In this document: positions 6,950 through 14,123 of the stretch, one piece after another | How positions within the stretch are numbered: the first letter of the stretch is position 1 | How the letters are laid out: each line of letters begins with the position of its first letter | Notes under the pieces: generated by a model | What the model saw: only the letters and a program-made list of their open reading frames with translations | Databases searched by the model: none | What the model was told of the DNA's origin: nothing | Assembly (NCBI GenBank): GCA_017380955.1 | Contig: JAFOCZ010000112.1 | Location: forward strand, 1-17,073 | DNA length: 17,073 bases | DNA from: Alistipes sp. | GTDB lineage: Bacteria > Bacteroidota > Bacteroidia > Bacteroidales > Rikenellaceae | Direction: 5' to 3' | Made by a program: the position numbers and the translations under genes

Positions 6950-9312
6950 TATCGCTCTGTGTATATACGTTTAACGCGCTGAGAGATAGATGTCATAATC
7001 TCGTAGGTTATGGTATCCAAAACCTCAGCCATATCCTCCAAGGTATTGCCGCGCTCACGGCCAAATATCGTAACCTTATCACCAACCTCTACACCTGAGA
7101 TGTGGGTAATATCAACCATAGCGCTATCCATACACACCCTGCCTATGATTGGCGCACTCTGACCATTGATGCGCACCGACCATCTGCCATTTCCAAGATG
7201 GCGGTCGAGACCATCGGCATAACCCACAGGTATTGTGGCGGTGATGGTATCACGCTCGAGACGCGCTGCACGACCATATCCCACAGACTCACCCTTTGCC
7301 AAATTCTTAATCTGCACAATGCGTGTAGAGAGTGTTGCCACGGGGATAAGTTCCTCGTTATGCTCATAGCCTATGCCATAGAGACCAAGACCCAAGCGAC
7401 ACATATCAAACTGCGCCTCGGGGAATCGTGCTATAGCCGCAGAGTTGGCAATATGGCGCAAAGGCGCATAGTCCAGCCACTCCAAAAGTTGCTGACTCAT
7501 ATAGTCGAAGCGCTCTATCTGCTGGTGTGTGAAGTCATCCTCTGAAGGCATATCCGAGGTACTGAGGTGCGAGAATATAGATGCGATGTGCAACACCGGA
7601 TCGAGATGCAAGGCTCGTCCAAGCACATCCACATCATCCTCCACAAAGCCCAAGCGATGCATACCCGTATCGAGTTTTATGTGGATAGGATATGCTGTGC
7701 GGTGAGCACGCAACGCTGCACGACGGAAGGCATCCAACGAGTGGAAACTGTAAATCTCGGGCTCGAGGTCGTGGGCAATCATCACATCGAAACTATCCTG
7801 GTCGGCATTAAGCACCACGATAGGCATTGTGATACCCTTGGAACGCAGTGTAATACCCTCATCGGCAAATGCCACAGCCAGGTACTTGACACCCTCGTGC
7901 TGAAGCATACGCGCCACATCCACATCGCCCATACCATAACTTACGGCCTTGACCATAGCAACCACAGGATGCTGGTGAGGTAACAGACGACGGAAGTAAT
8001 TGAGATTCTTCTTCATCGCTGCGAGGTCCACCTCAAGGGTTGTGGTGTGTGTTCTGCGCTCCAACAATCGCGCAAGACGCTCGAAGCGGCTATCACGGCT
8101 ACCCTTCAGCAGAATCACAGAGTGTGCCCAGCGCTCCTTCGAGAAGTTCTCGATAAGTTCGTCGGTGGTGTGATAGAACGACGAGCCACGAGGGAATAGC
8201 GTAGCATATTGCGAGATGCTCTCGCCAACGCCGATAAGTTTATCTACACCTGCACGGCGTACCGCCTCGGCAACCCTGCCATACAACTGCTCCTGAGGCA
8301 TACCGCTCTGGCGGATATCCGAGATAACAGCCACACGGCGTCTGCCCATAGACTGCACGTGCAGAGCATCGAGAGCCACAAGCACCGAGTTGATATCCGA
8401 GTTGTAACTATCGTCGATAATCATCGAATTATCGATACCCTCCTTTAGTTCCAGACGCATCGACACCTTTGCCGAGAATATAGCGCCATCCACTCCATAG
8501 CCCAACTTACGCATAAGAGCCGAGACGTGCAACGCATCGACAGAGAGCGCATCGCTGAGTTCCAGTGCATAGTCCACACTCTCCGAACTGCTATCTATCA
8601 ACTCCCTATCGGCATACAACTCCTTTATGCGCTTGGCAAGGAGAGGATACTCACTACTATATATTATGGTCTTAGCACCACGCGCAAGAGACAACTTCTC
8701 ATCAATCTTCTCTGCCTCCGAAGCAAAATTTGCCGAGTGTGCATCACCGATAGATGTTATAACAACGATATCGGGTTTTATCATCTCCTCGAGACGTGAC
8801 ATCTCGCCGGGCTGTGATATTCCCGCCTCTATGAATGCCACACGCTCACTACCCTCAAGCATCAACAGCGACAGCGCAACGCCCAACTGCGAGTTATAAC
8901 TTCTGGGCGAGGCAAACGAGGCTACAGTATCGGGCATAGAGCGTGCTGCCCACTCCTTGACTATTGTCTTGCCATTAGAGCCCGTGATAGCCACCACCTG
9001 ACCCTTAAACTGCTCGCGGTGGTAGGCTGCAAGACGCTGAAGAGCCACAATCGTAGACTCCACCTTGACCATACCACAACGCTTGTTTGGCAACTCCATA
9101 TCGCGCTCCACGATAAAGGCATCGACACCACGCGACACCATACGCTCTATGAACTGGTGACCATCGTGATTCTTGCCATCTATAGCCGCAAAGACCACAT
9201 TCTCAGCAGCCACAACGCTACGCGAATCGGTAGCGACATCCCTAACCCTGAGATTCTCGCCACGCAACTCACCGCCTACGATATGTGCAATATCCGATAA
9301 TAGAAAATCCAT
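6949..9312 (-). CDS. murF-alr: Bifunctional MurF ligase - alanine racemase fusion
   Basis: The protein (787 residues) joins two cytoplasmic steps of peptidoglycan precursor synthesis. The N-terminal half (1 to about 420) is MurF, which adds D-Ala-D-Ala to the UDP-MurNAc-tripeptide; it has the ATP loop TGSNGKT (110-116) and IDDSYNSD (299-306), the equivalent of the MurF DxYN motif. The C-terminal half (about 424-787) is alanine racemase, which makes D-Ala from L-Ala using pyridoxal phosphate. K455 in AMVKAVSYG is the cofactor lysine, Y679 in SVGYGR is the likely second catalytic base, and RLGLGLYG is at 639-646. The fusion is well known in Bacteroidota and links D-Ala supply to its use, although D-Ala-D-Ala ligase acts in between. 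It starts 11 bases after mutS2. Confidence 0.95.
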   Translation of the reverse strand: MDFLLSDIAHIVGGELRGENLRVRDVATDSRSVVAAENVVFAAIDGKNHDGHQFIERMVSRGVDAFIVERDMELPNKRCGMVKVESTIVALQRLAAYHREQFKGQVVAITGSNGKTIVKEWAARSMPDTVASFASPRSYNSQLGVALSLLMLEGSERVAFIEAGISQPGEMSRLEEMIKPDIVVITSIGDAHSANFASEAEKIDEKLSLARGAKTIIYSSEYPLLAKRIKELYADRELIDSSSESVDYALELSDALSVDALHVSALMRKLGYGVDGAIFSAKVSMRLELKEGIDNSMIIDDSYNSDINSVLVALDALHVQSMGRRRVAVISDIRQSGMPQEQLYGRVAEAVRRAGVDKLIGVGESISQYATLFPRGSSFYHTTDELIENFSKERWAHSVILLKGSRDSRFERLARLLERRTHTTTLEVDLAAMKKNLNYFRRLLPHQHPVVAMVKAVSYGMGDVDVARMLQHEGVKYLAVAFADEGITLRSKGITMPIVVLNADQDSFDVMIAHDLEPEIYSFHSLDAFRRAALRAHRTAYPIHIKLDTGMHRLGFVEDDVDVLGRALHLDPVLHIASIFSHLSTSDMPSEDDFTHQQIERFDYMSQQLLEWLDYAPLRHIANSAAIARFPEAQFDMCRLGLGLYGIGYEHNEELIPVATLSTRIVQIKNLAKGESVGYGRAARLERDTITATIPVGYADGLDRHLGNGRWSVRINGQSAPIIGRVCMDSAMVDITHISGVEVGDKVTIFGRERGNTLEDMAEVLDTITYEIMTSISQRVKRIYTER

Positions 9313-9323
9313 AACTCTATATG

Positions 9324-11822
9324 TTATACTTTAAACGTCACAATAGTAATTCCCGAGCCTCCACGATCGGCGTGATCATCAGCCACAGAGGCTATATCCT
9401 TAACACTGCGGAGGTAGCGACGTATCTCCTCCTTAAGTGCGCCAGTACCCTTACCGTGAAGAATAGTAACGGTAGAGACACCAACCATAAGGGCATCATC
9501 CACCAAATCCTCAACAGCCTCCAGCGCCTCCGAAGCACGCATACCACGCACGTCGATATGGTCGCGGAAGTTGAGTTTGCGCTCACGGATATCCACCGAT
9601 ACCACAGTGCGTGCTGCGGTAGGACGTGTAGCCTCGCGATACTCGGTTGATGACACAGCCTTCAGGCGTGCCACATCCACCATAATAAGCATCTCACCAA
9701 AGGCCACCTGAGCCTTCTTGCCCTTTATCATCTTGACGATACCCGGAATCTCCTGACCCTCGAGTTTGACCTTTGTGCCCACCTCAATCTTCTTCACAAC
9801 AGGTTCTTCAACCTTCTGTGGCACAACACCTCCTGCCTGCTCACGCTCCTCGGCACGCTTCTCGCGACGCTCACGGCGACGTGCCAAGCGCTCCATCTCG
9901 CGCTCTATGCGCTCGTCGCTTGTCATACCACCCTTAGCCTCGTCGACACTCTCTACGAAGGTCTCCATCTCCTTACGCGCCAGGCGTGTAATCTCCTTCT
10001 CGGCCTGTGACTCACGGATGGTACGGATGGTGTTCTCGATGGTGCGACGTGCCTCGGCAATCATCTCCTCGGCCTCCTTGCGTGCTCGCTCCAGAATCTC
10101 ACGGCGCTCATCCTTGATGCCCTGCAAACGGTCGGTATATGTCTGCTCCAACTGCTCTACCTTTCTGTCCGTAACACGAATACGGTCACGCTTCTCGGCC
10201 CAATAACGCTTATCACGGGCAATCTCTCGCAACTGCTTCTCGAGGTTTATGTGATCCTCGCCAGCCTTATCCATAGCCTTACGTACGATATCCTCCGGAA
10301 GACCAATCTTTCGTGCCACCTCTATGGCAAACGAACTACCCGGCTTACCCATCTCGAGGCTGAACAGCGGCATAATATTTCGAACATCGAAGGCCATAGC
10401 ACCATTTGCCACGCCCTCGTTTCGCGATGCAAAGTATTTGATATTGGCGTAGTGCGTGGTGATAACACCATACGCCTTACGCTCCACAAAGCGCTCCAAG
10501 ATAGACTCCGAGATAGCGCCTCCAATAGTTGGCTCAGTACCCGAGCCAAACTCATCGATGAGTATCAGCGTGCGCTCCGATGCCTCGTCGAGCATAGCAC
10601 GCATATTCACCAAGTGTGACGAATATGTAGACAAGTCGTTCTCCAGCGACTGCTGGTCACCAATATCAATCATCAGCGACTCAAACAGCGGGAACTCCGA
10701 GTTCTCCAACGTAGGGGCCAAGAATCCACACTGCACCATATATTGAAGTATACCCGTGGTCTTGAGACACACAGACTTACCACCAGCATTAGGACCCGAT
10801 ATTACCAAGATGCGACGCTCGGCATTCAACTCCATATCCAGCGGTACAATCTCCTTATGCTGGCTACGCAGTGTCTGCTGCAAGAGGGGATGACGCGCCT
10901 TACGCAATAGCAAACGACCCTCGGTAGAGATGATCGGCTTCACAGCGCCATTGGCAATAGCCCAACGTGCCTTGGCTCGCAGAGCATCTATGCGCGTGAG
11001 GTACTCCTCGATACGCACAAGACCCTCAATCTGGGTGCGAAGTGTTGCAGTTAGTTCGGTGAGTATGCGCACTATCTCGCGCTTCTCGGCATACTCCAAC
11101 TCACGGAGTTCGTTGTTCAACTCCACAACCTCCACAGGCTCAACGTAGAACGTACGTCCCGTTGCCGACTCATCGTGGATGAAACCCGCAATCTTACGCT
11201 TATTGGCTGCCGCAACGGGAATCACAGCGTGACCGTCACGGATAGATATCATAGCATCGGCATCTACAATTCCCGATGCCTTGGCGCGCTGCAACACCTG
11301 CTGCAGACGCTTCGAAACCTGACCCTCGTGCTCACGAATAGAGCGACGGATAGATGACAACTCCTCGGATGCCGAAGAGCGCACCTCGCCCTTGTCATCT
11401 ATAACGCGCTCGATAGCCTGCTGCAACTCTGGGAACACCTCAACACGCGATGTCATAGCCCTAAGACGGGGATAACTACCCTCGCGACGCGAGAGCAGGA
11501 ATCGCACGATGGATGCTGCGGAGCGCAAACCACGCAACAGCGTAGCGCACTCCTCGACCATAAGATAAGAGCCCTCAACGGCAACCTTATCTACAATAGC
11601 ACGCAGGTCATCCTGCTCGCCAATCTCCGCGCCCGGCTCCATAGATATCACCAGACGCATCTCATCGGCAAGCGACAGGCGCTCCTCGATATCGCGACGT
11701 GAGCGTGTGAAGCCCTCGCCACCGATAATCTCACGTGCAGACTCCATAGAGCAGAGTTCCATAATCTGCTCACGGATGCGGTCGAAGCCTACCCTTTGTT
11801 CGAAATTTGACGGATATATCAT
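9324..11822 (-). CDS. mutS2: MutS2 / RqcU ATPase with Smr domain
   Basis: MutS2 lacks the mismatch-recognition domain of MutS. In Bacillus subtilis it was first linked to suppression of recombination and later to splitting collided ribosomes (RqcU). This 832-residue copy has the MutS-type core and clamp helices (about 1-320). Its ATPase has Walker A GPNAGGKS (343-350) and Walker B LILIDEFGSGTEP (419-431), followed by THY at 456-458. A long charged coiled-coil region spans about 520-665. A small basic KOW-like stretch lies at 681-721. The C-terminal Smr nuclease-like domain (757-832) has DVRG at 757-760 and HGKGTG at 789-794. Length is normal. It sits between the MCE gene (27 bases upstream) and murF-alr (11 bases downstream). 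Confidence 0.96.
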   Translation of the reverse strand: MIYPSNFEQRVGFDRIREQIMELCSMESAREIIGGEGFTRSRRDIEERLSLADEMRLVISMEPGAEIGEQDDLRAIVDKVAVEGSYLMVEECATLLRGLRSAASIVRFLLSRREGSYPRLRAMTSRVEVFPELQQAIERVIDDKGEVRSSASEELSSIRRSIREHEGQVSKRLQQVLQRAKASGIVDADAMISIRDGHAVIPVAAANKRKIAGFIHDESATGRTFYVEPVEVVELNNELRELEYAEKREIVRILTELTATLRTQIEGLVRIEEYLTRIDALRAKARWAIANGAVKPIISTEGRLLLRKARHPLLQQTLRSQHKEIVPLDMELNAERRILVISGPNAGGKSVCLKTTGILQYMVQCGFLAPTLENSEFPLFESLMIDIGDQQSLENDLSTYSSHLVNMRAMLDEASERTLILIDEFGSGTEPTIGGAISESILERFVERKAYGVITTHYANIKYFASRNEGVANGAMAFDVRNIMPLFSLEMGKPGSSFAIEVARKIGLPEDIVRKAMDKAGEDHINLEKQLREIARDKRYWAEKRDRIRVTDRKVEQLEQTYTDRLQGIKDERREILERARKEAEEMIAEARRTIENTIRTIRESQAEKEITRLARKEMETFVESVDEAKGGMTSDERIEREMERLARRRERREKRAEEREQAGGVVPQKVEEPVVKKIEVGTKVKLEGQEIPGIVKMIKGKKAQVAFGEMLIMVDVARLKAVSSTEYREATRPTAARTVVSVDIRERKLNFRDHIDVRGMRASEALEAVEDLVDDALMVGVSTVTILHGKGTGALKEEIRRYLRSVKDIASVADDHADRGGSGITIVTFKV

Positions 11823-11849
11823 ATATATTCGCTCCTGACAGGCCTTTAA

Positions 11850-12824
11850 CTAATACTTATTTGCCTTTGCCTCGGCCTTAGCGGCACGCTTTGCAGCACG
11901 CTCCGCACGCTTAGCCTGCTTCTCATCCGAATCTCCGAAGAGCGAGAAGTGAACATAGCGCATAGGGTTAGCCTTCAAATCCTCGAGCAACAGACCGAGG
12001 TTATCGCCAGCGACGGTGAGTTTGTTATACAACTCAGCATCGTGGAGCAACATACCCACAGAGCCCTCGTCGCTCTCGAGTGTAGCAAGAACATCGTTGA
12101 GAGAGTCCACTGTGCTACCAAGTTTCGCCACAAGATTCTGCTCTGCTAAGTCACCTGCGAAGGTGTCGATATTCTCAAGCATAGACTCCACACGATCGGT
12201 ATTCTCGGCAAGTACGGCAGTGAAGGTTGTGAAGTTATCCACAGCCTTCTCCACATCTCCCGATACCGACGACACAATGCCATCAATAGACGATGTCATA
12301 GACTCGAGGTTTGCAATAAGGTTTGTGATTGCTACATTATTGGTATTGAGCAAGTTGTTAACACCATCGATAGTTGTGTTGAGACCCTCGATAAGTTCTG
12401 CGCCCTGGTCCGCCAACGAGCCGAGCATATCGGCCTTCACACGACCGGCAATCTCAGCACCTGGCTCAATAATCGCCTCGGCATCACCCTGAATAATGGC
12501 AATCTCAACACCACCCATAATACCTGCAGCGCCCATCTCGGCAACAGAGTTTGCTGGAATCATATCACGATACTCGCTCTCCACGGCAATCTCAACCTTC
12601 ACTCTGTCGTGCTCCAATATGATATCGCGGACATTACCCACTGCAACACCGCGCAACTTAACACGCGATGACTCCTGAAGACCCGACACATTGTCGTAGT
12701 AGACATAGTATGTGTCGCTCGTTAGCAACACATTCTGACCTCCAAGCCACTTGATACCCCACCACGATACCGCGATGACAATAACGGCAAAAACGCCAAT
12801 TTTAAATTCTTTTCTAAGTTTCAT
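11850..12824 (-). CDS. MCE-domain (MlaD-family) lipid transport protein
   Basis: MCE proteins form periplasmic rings or tubes that carry lipids between the inner and outer membranes. In this 324-residue protein, a short basic N-terminus and one anchor helix (about 9-28) precede the MCE domain (about 37-115). The family segment VSGLQESSRVKLRGVAVGNV is at 46-65 and GAAGIMGGVEIAI at 98-110. A long region rich in Asn, Thr and hydrophobic residues (138-285) probably forms helices extending from the ring. NPMRYVHFSLFG (286-297) is a recurring ending in Bacteroidota members. The tail (301-324) is Lys/Ala-rich. No MlaE permease or MlaF ATPase gene is next to it. It lies 28 bases after the amidase gene and 27 before mutS2. 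Confidence 0.92.
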   Translation of the reverse strand: MKLRKEFKIGVFAVIVIAVSWWGIKWLGGQNVLLTSDTYYVYYDNVSGLQESSRVKLRGVAVGNVRDIILEHDRVKVEIAVESEYRDMIPANSVAEMGAAGIMGGVEIAIIQGDAEAIIEPGAEIAGRVKADMLGSLADQGAELIEGLNTTIDGVNNLLNTNNVAITNLIANLESMTSSIDGIVSSVSGDVEKAVDNFTTFTAVLAENTDRVESMLENIDTFAGDLAEQNLVAKLGSTVDSLNDVLATLESDEGSVGMLLHDAELYNKLTVAGDNLGLLLEDLKANPMRYVHFSLFGDSDEKQAKRAERAAKRAAKAEAKANKY

Positions 12825-12852
12825 ACTTTATACTTTTTTATTACTTATCAAA

Positions 12853-13971
12853 CTATTTTGCCACTATAGCGCCATCCTTATATCGCACTACATAGGCATC
12901 CTTGAACACCTTACGCACAGCACCAAGATCCTCGGCAGCATCTTCCGTGCTCTTATAACTGCCGTAGCAATACTTATATTTGTACTTACCCTCACCCATA
13001 ATCAATCTCACACGACCCTTATACTCCTTAAACTGATAGTCCGAAGTATCCACCTCCGTGGCACTCGAAATCAACTGTATGGCATAGCCTTCAGCAAGAA
13101 TCTCTCCCTCAGCACTCTTCACCTCTTCGCTCTTCGCCTCCTCGGCACTCTCTTCAGTAACCTCCTGCGAAGACTCCACCGCACCATAGAGCGTTGTGAA
13201 GTATGTCACAATGGCGTTGGTTATGGCCGTTGCCATCTCCTTCTTGGCATTCTTTGAGGTTAGGTATGCATAGTCATCTTTATTGGTGACATATCCCATC
13301 TCCACGATGATACTTGGACACTCGCTGTAGTACAACACCGTAAACACCGTGCCCACCTTAACACCCAAATTCTTAAGTCCATACTTTGCCATCTCCTTAC
13401 AGCACTCCTCGGCAGCAAAACGGCTGAATGGCTCATTCTCCAACTGTCGTGAGAGCGCCATAATAAAGCCCTGAGAGTTGCGGTCTATATCATCCGGATC
13501 GATGAAATCTCCCTCATCGGCATACATAGAGCCCACCAACTTATTTTGGCGCATTAGGTTATCATTCAGAGTAAGCACCCACACCTCGCAACCCTTATAC
13601 GACGTATTCTCCAGGGCATTGGCGTGAATACCAACATACAAATCTGCACCCTTCTTATTTGCAAACTCGGCACGCAGACGGTTATCCTTGTTTCTGTCGG
13701 CGTGGTATGCCGAGTCGCAACTGCGTGTGAGGTAGACATCCAACTCTGGCATTCTGCTATTTAGTTGCTTGCGCACCTCCTTCGACACTGCGAGCACATA
13801 GTCCTTCTCCACCAAGTCTCGATGCACCTTTCCGGGGCGTGGACCACCGTGACCAGGGTCTATGACCACCACCCTTTTAGACTCTGCTGAGGCACTATTT
13901 TGAGCCACTGCAACGTTAGTCGTAACAAAGGGTATTACTAAAAGTAATATGTGTATTATGAGATTTCTCAT
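12853..13971 (-). CDS. N-acetylmuramoyl-L-alanine amidase (Amidase_3) with SPOR-like C-terminus
   Basis: This periplasmic zinc hydrolase cuts the bond between N-acetylmuramic acid and L-alanine, a step used in cell separation. The 372-residue protein has a signal peptide (1-23, AVA-Q cleavage likely). Zinc ligands are H41 in DPGHGG, E55 in DLVEKD and H116 in GIHANA, with catalytic E224 in VEMGY. Residues about 136-190 form an insertion between the motifs, in the place where related amidases carry a regulatory helix that blocks the active site (family knowledge; its presence here is inferred). A Glu/Ser-rich linker (264-292) leads to a SPOR-like region (about 296-366) that may bind septal peptidoglycan. 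It is the first gene of the minus-strand series and divergent from lptD. Confidence 0.93.
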   Translation of the reverse strand: MRNLIIHILLLVIPFVTTNVAVAQNSASAESKRVVVIDPGHGGPRPGKVHRDLVEKDYVLAVSKEVRKQLNSRMPELDVYLTRSCDSAYHADRNKDNRLRAEFANKKGADLYVGIHANALENTSYKGCEVWVLTLNDNLMRQNKLVGSMYADEGDFIDPDDIDRNSQGFIMALSRQLENEPFSRFAAEECCKEMAKYGLKNLGVKVGTVFTVLYYSECPSIIVEMGYVTNKDDYAYLTSKNAKKEMATAITNAIVTYFTTLYGAVESSQEVTEESAEEAKSEEVKSAEGEILAEGYAIQLISSATEVDTSDYQFKEYKGRVRLIMGEGKYKYKYCYGSYKSTEDAAEDLGAVRKVFKDAYVVRYKDGAIVAK

Positions 13972-14001
13972 AAATTTACTAAGTTTTGTGCAAATTATTA
14001 T

Positions 14002-14009
14002 TATCTTTG
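14002..14009 (+). promoter_or_regulatory. Probable -7 promoter element for lptD
   Basis: TATCTTTG matches the Bacteroidota TAnnTTTG -7 element exactly and is followed by C, as is common. A transcript starting about seven bases later would have a leader of roughly 110 bases before the lptD start at 14124. The -33 element is unclear: a TTTG at 13985-13988 is only 13 bases away, shorter than the usual 19-21. Confidence 0.5.
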
Positions 14010-14030
14010 CAAGTTGTTATCGCTTTGGCT

Positions 14031-14100
14031 AAAGAGCAACAACTCTTTACTAACCTGAGCAGCAAAGTCCCATTTGGGTTGTTTTGCCGACTTGTCGGCA
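14031..14100. promoter_or_regulatory. Hairpin-rich leader between the amidase gene and lptD
   Basis: Three small perfect inverted repeats lie in a row. AAAGAG (14031-14036) pairs with CTCTTT (14043-14048). CCC (14069-14071) pairs with GGG (14076-14078), within CCCATTTGGG. TGCCGA (14085-14090) pairs with TCGGCA (14095-14100) around a CTTG loop. The segment would lie in the lptD leader, and part of it in the amidase leader on the other strand. The pairing is visible in the sequence; any regulatory role is inferred. None is followed by a T-tract, so they are not obvious terminators. Confidence 0.4.
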
Positions 14101-14106
14101 AAGGTA
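14099..14106 (-). promoter_or_regulatory. Probable -7 promoter element for the amidase operon
   Basis: On the minus strand, 14106-14099 reads TACCTTTG, an exact TAnnTTTG match followed by C. A start about seven bases on would give a leader of roughly 120 bases before the amidase ATG at 13971. It is the best candidate for driving the long minus-strand gene series. I see no convincing -33 TTTG at 19-21 bases upstream. It faces the lptD element at 14002-14009. Confidence 0.5.
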
Positions 14107-14123
14107 CAAAAAATTATTGAATT

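Noticed and set aside
9324..11822. Annotation as the mismatch-recognition protein MutS
   Set aside because: There is no N-terminal mismatch-binding domain, and the C-terminus carries an Smr domain, which defines MutS2.
14085..14100. TGCCGA/TCGGCA hairpin as a terminator
   Set aside because: The stem is only 6 bp and has no T-tract on either strand. It overlaps the likely minus-strand -7 element, so it was listed as leader structure instead.
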